In this document: piece after piece, positions 1-9,615 of the stretch
Numbering within the stretch: the first letter of the stretch is position 1
How the letters are laid out: every line of letters starts with the position of its first letter
Source: Promethearchaeota archaeon
Lineage (GTDB): Archaea; Asgardarchaeota; Lokiarchaeia; Sigyniarchaeales; SOKP01
Assembly (NCBI GenBank): GCA_016839765.1
Contig: JAEOTP010000068.1
Location: 1 to 64,000 of the forward strand
Direction of reading: 5' to 3'
DNA: 64,000 nt
The notes under the pieces: model-generated
The model's input: only the letters and a program-made list of their open reading frames with translations
Told to the model about the DNA's origin: nothing
Database searches by the model: none
Made by a program: the position numbers and the translations under genes

Positions 1-3000
1 CCATGTAAATTGAAATTTGTTTGTCCTCTATCGACCTCACGTGGCACTGGCCCACTATCAATATCTACAATAATTTGCTCATCTACAATAAAGTAAGAAA
101 AATTGTAATATGAGCCCCAATTCGCATATATTTGATGTGGTCCTGCCGTAATAGCTGTAGTATATAATAGTTGAGCAAAACCAGAACTTGTTGTGCTGGT
201 TCCAATTGGATAATTTTGTGTAACATCATAAAAAGTTATAATTTGTCCATCTGCGACTGGAATCCCGCCCCACGTGATATTTACAGAAAGGTCGAGATGA
301 TCGCCACGATTTATAAGAGGTTGATTATACATATCTGAGGTAGTTCCATTTATCCAAAAATTAAATGATAATGTTGCAGGGGTAGAAATTAATAATTGAT
401 GTGAAAAAGTATAGGATGTATCCAAATCTATTGATGATAAAGTAAAGAAATAAGGATAGATTGGATGCCACATATAATCAATTGTTCCATTAAAATCTAA
501 TCTTAAGGTATAATTCCCTGTTGGAGTATTTGAATCTACTTCAAAGTATAAATTAAAATATCCATTAAAATCAGTATAAAAGGATTCACTTGGAATTAAG
601 TTAGACGAATAATCTGATCCACTTTGACTGAACAGTCTTAATCGTAATATACATTCTCTTAAAGGATTATCGTTTGTTGCATCATGAATTCGTCCTTCAA
701 TATTGAACTGGGTGTTTGTACCTCCTGAACCAGTACGATTAATTTCCCTTGGGGTGGGTCCAGAAAAGATATTTAGTATTGGTGGTTCATTTAAAATAAA
801 GTAAGAGTAATTTTCTTCTAAATTATGTTTTGCATATAATAGATTTGGACCAGCTGTGAAACTTGCATCCGCTGGATAAGTAATTGAGGCATATCCACTC
901 GCATTTGAAATAGCATTTCCTAATTCAAAACGTACTCCTATATCATCATAATAATAGAAATAAATTCTTTTTCCTTGAACAGGACCTTCATTCTCAAGCA
1001 TAGCTCTTGCTGTAAGAATTATTGGATCGTCTCTAAAAATAACAGGGTTAGTGGCATTATTTGCAGGATAGCTATTAATATAAAATAATACAGACAATGC
1101 TTTTGTTATGGTAAGTCCTATTTTTTGACTTGATTGGTTAATTCGTGGTATATTAGAAATATTATTGATCATAGGTAAATAAAATGTTCCATTAACATCA
1201 ACCCTTATTTCATATTGACCTGATGGAACGCTGCGATTGATATTAATAAATTCATTAAACTCACCATTAAAATCAGTATATTGGGTTGATGGGATAAAAG
1301 GATTGAAGACATGATTATTTGTGCCATTTTGGAGTAATGTGAAATTTACTTCAACATTATTCACACGCTTTAAGTTTAACGTATCATATACATATCCCTG
1401 TACATGCGTATAATCTTGTTGAGAACGGTTTACGATTATTGGATCTACAAGTGTTAGGTTAACTCCAATTTCTCCATCAATAGTAAAGCTTGTATAATTG
1501 GCAATTAAAGGGTTTAATCTTGCTTCTATTACATGGGATCCAACTACTTTTGAGGTATCTATATCTAATAGAATTGAAGCTTCTCCATCATTATCAGTGA
1601 AGTTATAACCAAGAATTTCATTAGTACTTACATCCATAAAAGTAATTCTCATATTACTTATAGGTGCAGCAACGTTAGAACTCAAATATGCGGTTATATT
1701 CACAGTATCTTTTGGTCGAGAACAGATATAAGGATATGTAAGATTAGTAAAAACGGAAAGACTATAATTTAGTCCTGTTATAGGACTTCCACCGCCTCCA
1801 AAACTATCAAATAAGAGATCCATTTGTACCCATTGACCATTTCCAGAAAGATCCGATGGCACATAAATCTCTGCCCAATTATAGAGATTTTTATACTTGA
1901 TTGCAAAATTATTGCCTTCAACTGGATCAATATCTTCTTGGATGCCAAAACTATTAAATCCATCAACAAATCTGCTTGCTACTCCAAAAATCCTGCAGAA
2001 CACACAAAAGGCAGAGGCAAAATCAGACCATACACCTACTCGAGTTTCACAAAACCAATCCACAGCGTCTCTTCCTGGAGGAGCAGGATTATAACTGCTT
2101 GGATCAAGTGGAAATGTAAAATAGGTTTGGAGATGATTTCTTATCTTATTAGCAACTACAAAAGCATTATCATTTTCGCTTATTGTGTTATTTAATATAT
2201 TATAGGTCTGACTAACATAATAATTATTTATTAAATATGTATTTATAGAAGGAGGTAATTGTAAATATCGATTTTGTATGATGGCTGGTGTATAAATCGC
2301 TTGCTCAGCAGTATTATTGACATCATCATTCGAGGGAAGGTTTAAGCCAAACATATAATAACTCATGTTTACATCTGCTTCACTAGTAAAAGTAAGATCC
2401 ATTGTAGTACTATTAAAATCATCTTTATATAATTTAGGATCATCTGGTGCTGTCAGTACCATATTGGGAGCAAAAACCGAACCATCAATAACATATGGAT
2501 TTGGAAAAAGAGTAGGGGTAACCATAGAATTTATTCCTAAAGTAGGATTTAATGGCATTTTTATTTTCAGTAAATCTTTATCAGAATGATATTTAAGCCA
2601 ATCATCATAAGAATAATAATTATAACTTTGAGTGGAAGCAGTTGAGTGCCATCCATCTCCTGTATATTCATCAAAACATTCATATTTCCATAATTTATTA
2701 GTCATTGCATTGAAATCACTATAATAAAAAACTCTAAATACTTCAATTTCAGAAGCTAATAAGCCTAAAATACTTTGTGAAAAATTTCCTAAATCTAAAT
2801 CATCAATATCACCATCAAACATATCTTGTAGTGAGTCTAATAAGTCTTGCAGTTGATCTTGAGATAAATTTAAATTATCAAAAATATCAGACCAATTAAA
2901 GGGTATGGGAATGAATACCGGATTTCCCTCCTCATATTCTGCTTCCGATAATTGGTCGCTAGGAAAGGGTCTTTGACTACCAAAAAGTAAACTATAAAGA

Positions 3001-3110
3001 AGTACAGAAAAAGCAAATAGGGAAATTAGCAAGATAGTAACAAGAAATATCCCAATTACTCGCTTTTTATTAATAGGTGAAATTAATAAATCTTCACGAA
3101 ATTCTGACAT
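1..3110 (-). CDS. Partial surface protein with degenerate transglutaminase-like domain and Ig-like repeats
   Basis: The minus frame is open from an ATG at 3110 to the window edge, 1036 codons, so the C-terminus is missing. Residues about 16-40 form one hydrophobic helix after a basic stretch, suggesting a signal anchor with the rest outside the cell. Residues about 350-435 match the transglutaminase core (VDWF, then G-V-W-S-DFASAF, then GVASRFVDGF; later NWAEIYVP and QWVQMD). The catalytic Cys position is Trp361 and the His position is Tyr410; only Asp431 fits. The domain is therefore probably non-catalytic. After it come beta-rich repeats: the motif SGP-x-PRE-x(2)-R recurs near residues 775 and 1020 and D-F-N-G recurs several times, like CNA-B/Ig-like adhesin domains. 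Function unknown; surface adhesion or binding is an inference. Confidence 0.8.
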   Translation of the reverse strand, partial: MSEFREDLLISPINKKRVIGIFLVTILLISLFAFSVLLYSLLFGSQRPFPSDQLSEAEYEEGNPVFIPIPFNWSDIFDNLNLSQDQLQDLLDSLQDMFDGDIDDLDLGNFSQSILGLLASEIEVFRVFYYSDFNAMTNKLWKYECFDEYTGDGWHSTASTQSYNYYSYDDWLKYHSDKDLLKIKMPLNPTLGINSMVTPTLFPNPYVIDGSVFAPNMVLTAPDDPKLYKDDFNSTTMDLTFTSEADVNMSYYMFGLNLPSNDDVNNTAEQAIYTPAIIQNRYLQLPPSINTYLINNYYVSQTYNILNNTISENDNAFVVANKIRNHLQTYFTFPLDPSSYNPAPPGRDAVDWFCETRVGVWSDFASAFCVFCRIFGVASRFVDGFNSFGIQEDIDPVEGNNFAIKYKNLYNWAEIYVPSDLSGNGQWVQMDLLFDSFGGGGSPITGLNYSLSVFTNLTYPYICSRPKDTVNITAYLSSNVAAPISNMRITFMDVSTNEILGYNFTDNDGEASILLDIDTSKVVGSHVIEARLNPLIANYTSFTIDGEIGVNLTLVDPIIVNRSQQDYTHVQGYVYDTLNLKRVNNVEVNFTLLQNGTNNHVFNPFIPSTQYTDFNGEFNEFININRSVPSGQYEIRVDVNGTFYLPMINNISNIPRINQSSQKIGLTITKALSVLFYINSYPANNATNPVIFRDDPIILTARAMLENEGPVQGKRIYFYYYDDIGVRFELGNAISNASGYASITYPADASFTAGPNLLYAKHNLEENYSYFILNEPPILNIFSGPTPREINRTGSGGTNTQFNIEGRIHDATNDNPLRECILRLRLFSQSGSDYSSNLIPSESFYTDFNGYFNLYFEVDSNTPTGNYTLRLDFNGTIDYMWHPIYPYFFTLSSIDLDTSYTFSHQLLISTPATLSFNFWINGTTSDMYNQPLINRGDHLDLSVNITWGGIPVADGQIITFYDVTQNYPIGTSTTSSGFAQLLYTTAITAGPHQIYANWGSYYNFSYFIVDEQIIVDIDSGPVPREVDRGQTNFNLH

Positions 3111-3395
3111 ATATAATCAAATATTCCCTTAACATTTACAAAATTAAATTTGCAATACTAATTAAAATTATTATATAAATAATTTTCCTTATGAATTATT
3201 ATGATATGAAATATCTATAAATGAGTTTTTAAACTTATTTTAAAACTGTCTCTAATGATATTAATAATAAACTGAGAAATAAGAATTATTGAAGATTTAA
3301 GACAATAATTATTAAAAATATTTTTAATAATTAAAAACACTAACCCTTGATGCAATTCCGTAGTTGTTTTCGTTGAAAATTAACAAATTACTGCT

Positions 3396-4274
3396 TTAAA
3401 ATTCAAATCCACATTTAGTACAGACATTTTTCTTTGCATATTGTGGTTTTGGTATGTAACTGATTATCTTGGTTTTATCTTCAACTTCCTTAATTGCAAA
3501 ACCAGAAGCACCACAATTTGGGCAGATTCTCCTTGATCCACCAAGTTCAACTCCTACATCTTGGGAAGGAGTAGATGTTGGGGCGGTAGATGCTCCAAAA
3601 GAAGGACTACTTCCAAATGTTGATGTTTGAGATGTAATTCCTTGTGCTAAACTAGATGGCATAACTGGTTTGGGTTCTTTTAATTCCTGAATCCTCCTTT
3701 CTTTATAGGTTAACTCTTCCTGCAATTTATTGATTTGTGATTGAAGGGGACCAATTTGTTGCTGTAAATTCATATTTTCTTGTTGAACTCGCTGGAGCTG
3801 ACCTTGTAGCTGTGGTAATTGTGCTTGCAATTGTGCTTTTTCATTGTTTATTTGATTAATTTGATTTTGATAGGTTTCTATAGTGGCTTGAAGATTTTGG
3901 ACTTTAGAAGTTAATTGGTTTATTTGATGATCCTTTTCATGAACTTGTGCATTTAAATTAGCAAATTGAGTATTAACACTTTGGAGTTGATTTTCTAAAT
4001 CCCTGAGACGTGCTTCTCTTTCTTGAACTTGACTCATTGCTGCATTATATTCTGCTTGTGATGGCCCACTTGGAATTGATGGTTCAGGTTCATATGTCGG
4101 GTATGAGGGCGCAGGTGTAGGTGGTGGAGGGGTTATTGGTGGTATGGATGGTGGAGGCATCGTTGGAGGAGGGACGGTAGGTGGGGGCATAGAAGGAGGT
4201 CTTAAAGGAGGGGGTGAGGGTTTTTTTGGTTCTTCTTCGTCTTCTCTTTCATATTCGTATGAAATTATAATCAC
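3396..4274 (-). CDS. Polyproline - coiled-coil - zinc-ribbon protein
   Basis: Not a family I can name. It is built of three parts. Residues about 16-70 are a proline tract with repeated PPP blocks (MPPPTVPPPTMPPPS and similar). Residues about 75-200 are a Gln/Asn/Glu-rich coiled coil with hydrophobic heptads. A low-complexity Ser/Thr linker follows, and the C-terminus is a four-Cys zinc ribbon (C251, C254, C285, C288) ending CTKCGFEF. The design suggests a scaffold or adaptor: proline peptides could bind profilin-, SH3- or EVH1-like domains, the coil would oligomerise, and the ribbon could contact protein or nucleic acid. This is inference. It is monocistronic, with AT-rich gaps on both sides. 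Confidence 0.75.
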   Translation of the reverse strand: MIIISYEYEREDEEEPKKPSPPPLRPPSMPPPTVPPPTMPPPSIPPITPPPPTPAPSYPTYEPEPSIPSGPSQAEYNAAMSQVQEREARLRDLENQLQSVNTQFANLNAQVHEKDHQINQLTSKVQNLQATIETYQNQINQINNEKAQLQAQLPQLQGQLQRVQQENMNLQQQIGPLQSQINKLQEELTYKERRIQELKEPKPVMPSSLAQGITSQTSTFGSSPSFGASTAPTSTPSQDVGVELGGSRRICPNCGASGFAIKEVEDKTKIISYIPKPQYAKKNVCTKCGFEF

Positions 4275-4381
4275 CTTTTTTATTATTTATAAAAAATGAT
4301 CTAATTTGTAACTTTAATAGTGAACTAACTTTATAAATTATCGCACAAAAGTTAAAGAAAAAGAGTAATAATTTAAAGAAA

Positions 4382-5476
4382 TTAGAAGCACTTCCAATAA
4401 GGACTTAGTATCTCCTTTAATTTCGGTATTAATTTATTATTCATATAATCTAATAGTTCTTTATCTGATTTTTTAGGTTTCTCCTCAATTAATTGATCAT
4501 ACTTATCATTAAGAACTTGTAAACAATTATAAACGGCTTTTGCTTGTTTATCAACCTCGTAGCCTCCTTCCAATGTAATTAGAATACGATCATTTGCAAA
4601 TTCCTTAGCAATTGTTTTAATTTTTTTTAAGTAATTTGCTGGTGCTTGGTAAGTCCATCCCATCATTGTTAATTCATCTGTCCAATGTGTATCGAAGCCT
4701 GCTGATATGAGAATAAATTCAGGCTTAAATTCATTACAAATGGGCGCGATTATTTCGTCGAAATAAAGAGAAATTACATCATCAGCAGCCCTAGGAGGCA
4801 TGGGATAATTAATTATTTTACCTTTTCCTTTTCCTGTACCTATTTCACCAATAAATCCACTTCCAGGATAAAGAGTCCTCCCATCCTGATGAGAGTTAAA
4901 CATTACTAATTCTCCATCAGATTTTGATCCATTGAAAAATATATCTTGAGTACCATTACCGTGATGACAGTCCCAATCAATAATAGCAATTCTTTTAATG
5001 TTTTTCTCTCTAAAAAGATATTCTGCTGTAATAGCAATATTATTGAATATGCAAAATCCTGAAAACTTATGCGAATTAGAATGATGGCCGGGAGGCCTTA
5101 CTAATGCAAATGCATTTTTACAATTTCCATTCAGAATTTCATCCGCAGCTTGTAAATTTCCTCCAACGGAATATAATGAGGCTTCATATGTCATTGGTGA
5201 TGCATCTGTATCCATATCAATATGTTGGATACGACCGGTTTTTTCAGCTAATTCACAAACAGATTGAATTTCTTTAATTAAGCCTTCTCTATGGACATAT
5301 TTTATCTGTTCTAAAGTTGCTTTTCTTGGTTTTATTAATTTAAAATCTGAATCTTCTAATACTTTTTTTTCATTTAAAAAATCCATTATTACAATAAGTC
5401 TTTCATGACTCTCTACGTGCGTGCCTATCCTATGTTGTAGATAAATATCATCATATACTATTCCAGTTGTCATCAA
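4382..5476 (-). CDS. Histone deacetylase family zinc amidohydrolase
   Basis: Zinc-dependent deacetylase of the arginase/HDAC fold, which removes acetyl groups from lysine or polyamine amines. The signatures are complete: RPPGHH with the tandem active-site His131-His132, IDWDCHHGNGTQ with zinc ligands Asp169 and His171, GFDTHWTD with the second Asp ligand, and LEGGYE with the Tyr that polarises the acetyl carbonyl. Length 364 is normal for bacterial/archaeal class II-like members. It is a single gene facing away from the GTPase gene across about 125 bp. The substrate cannot be read from sequence: archaeal histones, Alba-type proteins, acetyl-CoA synthetase or acetylpolyamines are all possible. 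Confidence 0.9.
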   Translation of the reverse strand: MMTTGIVYDDIYLQHRIGTHVESHERLIVIMDFLNEKKVLEDSDFKLIKPRKATLEQIKYVHREGLIKEIQSVCELAEKTGRIQHIDMDTDASPMTYEASLYSVGGNLQAADEILNGNCKNAFALVRPPGHHSNSHKFSGFCIFNNIAITAEYLFREKNIKRIAIIDWDCHHGNGTQDIFFNGSKSDGELVMFNSHQDGRTLYPGSGFIGEIGTGKGKGKIINYPMPPRAADDVISLYFDEIIAPICNEFKPEFILISAGFDTHWTDELTMMGWTYQAPANYLKKIKTIAKEFANDRILITLEGGYEVDKQAKAVYNCLQVLNDKYDQLIEEKPKKSDKELLDYMNNKLIPKLKEILSPYWKCF

Positions 5477-5563
5477 TATTTCCTCTTATAAGTTTAATAA
5501 TCTTATTTTAGTTTAATTTTGGGTTTTAATTTATTTAATACTTACATATTTTTATTTTAAATC

Positions 5564-5585
5564 TATTATGTATTATTACATAATA
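5564..5585. promoter_or_regulatory. Perfect palindrome upstream of the small GTPase gene
   Basis: TATTATGTA and TACATAATA form 9-bp arms around the spacer TTAT. It lies 17-29 bp before the two possible GTPase starts and in the divergent gap with the deacetylase gene, a place where an operator would sit. Chance palindromes are more likely in DNA this AT-rich, so the regulatory role is only a suggestion. Confidence 0.35.
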
Positions 5586-5602
5586 ATAACTATTAAGAAA
5601 AT

Positions 5603-6136
5603 TTGAAAATAACAATGGTTTATCGAACATACAATTTAAAGATCATAATTATTGGAGATCCTGGAGTTGGAAAAACGAGTTTAGTAAAGAAGTTTGTATC
5701 AAGGCAATTCTCCAGAGATTACAAAGCATCTATAGGCACAAATTTATTTATCAAGAAAATAGTTTCGGATTCTGATGAGGAGATATCGCTTAATATTTGG
5801 GATATAGCAGGACAGGAACGTTGGGTAAAAATGAGACATTTATATTATAGTGGTTCGGATGGAGCTTTAATTGTGGGAGATCTTACACGAAAGAATACTT
5901 TTTATCAAATTACTAAATTTTGGATACCAGATTTGAAAAAAAATTGCAGTGGTATTCCAATTATATTACTAGCAAATAAAAATGATCTTAAATCAGATAT
6001 TTCAAAAACAGAGATTGAGGAAATTAGCAATAAAATAAATGCTAATTCAATATTATATACTTCAGCAAAAAATGGAGAACATGTTGAAGAATCATTCAAA
6101 TTGATATCAGAATTATCTTTAAAATTCTCACATTAA
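5603..6136 (+). CDS. Rab/Ras-type small GTPase
   Basis: Single-domain GTP-binding switch of the Ras superfamily. All five G boxes are present: GDPGVGKT (18-25), switch I Thr46 in SIGTN, WDIAGQE (66-72), NKND (125-128) and TSAK (153-156). WD-x-AGQE and the general pattern are closest to Rab-like proteins, which are expanded in Asgard archaea. The frame can start at TTG 5603 or at ATG 5615; the ATG gives 173 residues and is equally plausible. The C-terminus (ELSLKFSH) has no cysteine, so there is no prenylation motif, and membrane attachment, if any, must be indirect. No GEF or GAP gene is adjacent. Confidence 0.95.
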   Translation: MKITMVYRTYNLKIIIIGDPGVGKTSLVKKFVSRQFSRDYKASIGTNLFIKKIVSDSDEEISLNIWDIAGQERWVKMRHLYYSGSDGALIVGDLTRKNTFYQITKFWIPDLKKNCSGIPIILLANKNDLKSDISKTEIEEISNKINANSILYTSAKNGEHVEESFKLISELSLKFSH

Positions 6137-6172
6137 TTTTTAATGTAATTTAGAATAGAAAATTTTATTCTA

Positions 6173-7159
6173 TTAATCGATTTTGACTATAGTTTTTATA
6201 AATTTTCTTTCTCCAGGATTTAAAATCATTTTAAATGTGTCTTGCATATCTTTTAATGATATAATTTTGGAGATATAATCATCAGCGTTAACTTTATTCT
6301 TAGCAAAAAAATCGATTGAATTTAAAATATCTTCTCGATCATGACTTATACATCCTTTTATACAGATTTCTTTTAAATTTATTAAAGATAAAGGAAAATT
6401 AACTTTTCCTTTATATAGTCCTTCAAGGAGAATTGTTCCTCCTTTTTTTATTAAATTTATTGCCATAAGCATTGACTTTTCATTACCAGCACAATCAAAA
6501 ATGAAAGATGGTTCCCCATAGGTTTTAACAAAGTTCTTGACTTTGGTTATACTAGGAGAAACAGCCTCTGTGGCTCCAAATTGTAGGGCTTTCTCTCTTA
6601 AATAAAAATGGGGCTCAATTACTCCAATATAATTGGGATTCTTTTCATGTAATAAATATTTTAAGAAACATAATCCAATATTTCCTCCACCTATTATGAC
6701 TATATTTTGCTTATCTTCAATATTAGATAATCTCGTACCTCTTACTGCATTAGCAAATGATTCAATCATTACTGCTTCTTTTGTTGAAATTTTTGGAGGT
6801 ATATGAAATAAATATTCCATAGGTACTTTTACATATTCTGCAAAACCACCATCTTCAAACACACCCATTTCACTAAATTTTCTTTGACTTATATCAAGAG
6901 CAACATTTATTCCACATACCTTATCACCAATTTTAGCCCCTGATACATTTTCTCTTATTTCAACTACTTCGCCTGTAAATTCATGACCCATAATCAATGG
7001 CACTTGATACAATTTTAATTTAAAATTCGTAATATCAGTTCCACATATCCCACAATAATGAACTTTTACAATTACTTCATCTTTTCCCGCAGTAGGTCTA
7101 GGATAATCCTCTTTATAAACAATTTTTTGAACATCCTCAAAAACAGCGGCTTTAATCAA
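6173..7159 (-). CDS. Zinc-binding alcohol dehydrogenase (MDR family)
   Basis: NAD(P)-dependent medium-chain dehydrogenase/reductase. The GroES-like N-terminal half carries catalytic zinc ligands in CGICGTD and GHEFTGEVVE, and the Rossmann half has IIGGGNIG for dinucleotide binding. The four-Cys structural zinc lobe of classical alcohol and sorbitol/threonine dehydrogenases is absent: only one Cys (DKVCG) lies in that stretch. It resembles sorbitol/threonine dehydrogenase-like proteins, but the substrate is not predictable. It converges on the GTPase gene, with 36 bp between the stops, and stands alone as a transcription unit. Confidence 0.88.
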   Translation of the reverse strand: MIKAAVFEDVQKIVYKEDYPRPTAGKDEVIVKVHYCGICGTDITNFKLKLYQVPLIMGHEFTGEVVEIRENVSGAKIGDKVCGINVALDISQRKFSEMGVFEDGGFAEYVKVPMEYLFHIPPKISTKEAVMIESFANAVRGTRLSNIEDKQNIVIIGGGNIGLCFLKYLLHEKNPNYIGVIEPHFYLREKALQFGATEAVSPSITKVKNFVKTYGEPSFIFDCAGNEKSMLMAINLIKKGGTILLEGLYKGKVNFPLSLINLKEICIKGCISHDREDILNSIDFFAKNKVNADDYISKIISLKDMQDTFKMILNPGERKFIKTIVKID

Positions 7160-7309
7160 TAATCATCTCTTTTTTTCATAATTTCATTTAAATATAATTG
7201 AATTAGCATAATAAAAGCTTTTTCTAAATAAACAAATAGTCTTCTCATTGAAGTAAAAAACGTTTAATAATAAAATTTAATGAATATTTAAATAGAAATT
7301 AATTTCTAT

Positions 7310-9436
7310 TTATTCTTCCTTATTTATGAACTTTATAAAATTATTCCTTGGCTCATATAAAGTCCCTTCCTTTATTAATTCTTCGAGAGCATCCCTAATC
7401 CATTTTTCATCTAAATCCTCTTCTACATCAAGAATTTGAATTATAGCTTTCTTCTCCATTGATTTCCAATTATTTTCTTCAAATATTTCTTTTAATCTAT
7501 TTAACAATTTATCAAGTTTATTAATTGAACTCCTAGATTGACCAACTAAAATTCTATCCATATCTATTTTTCCAGTTGTCTCATCATAACCCGTATCTTT
7601 TAAATATCTTTTAAATAGTTTTATTACTTCATCTACATCTTCCTTAAGTACCTTACTCCTTAATGCCATTTTAGCATAAGCTTCGCTTAATCTGACAAGT
7701 GCATCTAAATTTCTTGCTAAGATTGATACAACAGCATCTTCACTTTCATATTGGCCTCTTAAATCTAAATAAAATTCTTTTATGTGTTCTTTAGCTTCTT
7801 CTGTTATTAAAGGATGACAAGTTTTCCGAGCATGTTTAATATATTTTTTTAAGAAATCTCCCGATATCGGAGAGATTTTATTATTTTCATCTGTAATTGT
7901 TTGATTTGCACTAATCATAGAATTCTGAAGTATGAATTCAGCCATTTGAGCATCCTCAGTAGGATTTGGTCTGTCAATAACTACAAAAATTAGATCAAAT
8001 CGTGATAATAGAGAGGGTGGTAAATGGATATTTTGAGTTGGAGTTTTGTATCGGTCATATCTTCCTGATCGAGGATTTGCTGCTGCAATAATTGCTGTTT
8101 GTGCTTTTAATGTTGCTACAATACCAGCCTTAGCTATACTAACAGTTTGTTGTTCCATCTGTTCATGTAGAGCAGATCTATCAGCAGGATTCATCTTATC
8201 AAATTCATCAATAGCTGCAACACCACCATTGGCTAATACAACTGCACCTGCTTCAAGGTTCATTTGTCCTGTATCAGAATCTTTAATAACCGCTGCCGTT
8301 AAGCCAACGGCCGTAGATCCTTTCCCAGATGTGTAAAGTCCTCGCGGTGATATATCAATTGCGCTTTTGAGGATTTCACTTTTGCCAGTCCCGGGATCTC
8401 CTACAAATAACACATGTATTTCTCCTCTCTTATAACTACCGTCAGGCTTCTGTTTTCTAGTACCTGCAAATAAACTTAAAGCACATGCCATTTTAAGTTC
8501 ATCCCTTCCATAAATCGTAGGAGCAATGGATCGAGCAATTTTTCTTTGGATCATTGGTTCTTTTGATAAATTTTTAATTTCTTTTAGATCTTCTTTTGAT
8601 AGTTCTATGATGTCTTCTGTTTTATCTTCTGAATCGATAAAATTTACTTCAATGAAGGTTTTAAATAAAGTGCTATTTATGTTTTTAATCGATTGGGCTA
8701 TAACCGATTTGAATATACCAATAATTTTTACCCTATCTCCTGGTTTTACAAAATCCACTAAGTCTTGTATTAAAATTGCTTGATTAGATCTAGGAATTCT
8801 ACCAGGCGGTAAATCTTCAGGGATTTCTTGTATCATAATACTTTGCCAATCTATAAATAAAGAATTTTTAGATATTAATCTAAAATCTGATTGTGCCTTA
8901 GCCTTACATCTTTTATTAATACAGAATTTTGGCCACTTTATTTTTGATGTAAGTTGAATCACTTCAAACTGAGAACCACATATTGTACATTCAAAAGTTG
9001 CTTTCACTAACTTTGGTCTTATTGTTGAACTTCTAACTACAATTCCATTGAAACATACTAATGTATCAATATTTTTCGCTCTCAGTCCTCTTAAAGGTAA
9101 AATTAATGGACTATTTTCATCTTTTGTGGTAATCCTAACGTAAAATTCCTGACTGGTTTTGCCTCCTCCTTGAAATTTCAAAATATTTTCAAAAGCTTCA
9201 GCAGCATCTTCTAGCAACAATTCAGGATCGTTTTTAAGCATTTCAGCGATTTGAGAGTCAAAAGCCAATAAATCCTCATATAATATGATTAGAGTATTAC
9301 CACCTTTGGATATAATGTCATTAATTTGGTCTTGATACTTATATACTCCTGGCCTATCTTCGAATAACCTTATAAAATCCTCAAATCGCTGAACTTGATG
9401 AATAGGAATACTGGGACTAGTTGCAGGTGTAGCCAA
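7310..9436 (-). CDS. mcm: MCM replicative DNA helicase
   Basis: Replicative hexameric 3'-5' helicase. The N-terminal domain has the four-Cys zinc finger (C150, C153, C172, C177). The AAA+ core has Walker A GDPGTGKS near residue 345, Walker B AAIDEFDK near 407, sensor AANPRSGRYD and the arginine finger SRFDLIF. The last 80 or so residues form the usual C-terminal winged helix. Length 708 is in the normal archaeal range and no intein is present. The start ATG at 9436 is followed by a short Ser/Pro-rich leader. A GINS-like gene lies about 3.6 kb away on the other strand. Confidence 0.97.
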   Translation of the reverse strand: MATPATSPSIPIHQVQRFEDFIRLFEDRPGVYKYQDQINDIISKGGNTLIILYEDLLAFDSQIAEMLKNDPELLLEDAAEAFENILKFQGGGKTSQEFYVRITTKDENSPLILPLRGLRAKNIDTLVCFNGIVVRSSTIRPKLVKATFECTICGSQFEVIQLTSKIKWPKFCINKRCKAKAQSDFRLISKNSLFIDWQSIMIQEIPEDLPPGRIPRSNQAILIQDLVDFVKPGDRVKIIGIFKSVIAQSIKNINSTLFKTFIEVNFIDSEDKTEDIIELSKEDLKEIKNLSKEPMIQRKIARSIAPTIYGRDELKMACALSLFAGTRKQKPDGSYKRGEIHVLFVGDPGTGKSEILKSAIDISPRGLYTSGKGSTAVGLTAAVIKDSDTGQMNLEAGAVVLANGGVAAIDEFDKMNPADRSALHEQMEQQTVSIAKAGIVATLKAQTAIIAAANPRSGRYDRYKTPTQNIHLPPSLLSRFDLIFVVIDRPNPTEDAQMAEFILQNSMISANQTITDENNKISPISGDFLKKYIKHARKTCHPLITEEAKEHIKEFYLDLRGQYESEDAVVSILARNLDALVRLSEAYAKMALRSKVLKEDVDEVIKLFKRYLKDTGYDETTGKIDMDRILVGQSRSSINKLDKLLNRLKEIFEENNWKSMEKKAIIQILDVEEDLDEKWIRDALEELIKEGTLYEPRNNFIKFINKEE

Positions 9437-9615
9437 GAAAATTCACCTTAATATTTAAATTGATATACCCAAATTATTTTTAATGATATTTTAATTCGTT
9501 ATATTAACGATTTAAGCTTATTAAACTGCAAATAAAATTTTTTAGAAAAAAGTAAAGAGAGAGATATAGTTTAGTGAAATATAGATTGATTTTTATTTTC
9601 AATTAACGAAAATTT

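Noticed and set aside
1824..2195. Plus-strand ORF of 123 codons opposite the surface-protein gene
   Set aside because: It lies antisense to an uninterrupted frame of over 1000 codons with domain similarity; composition and lack of family features mark it as a shadow.
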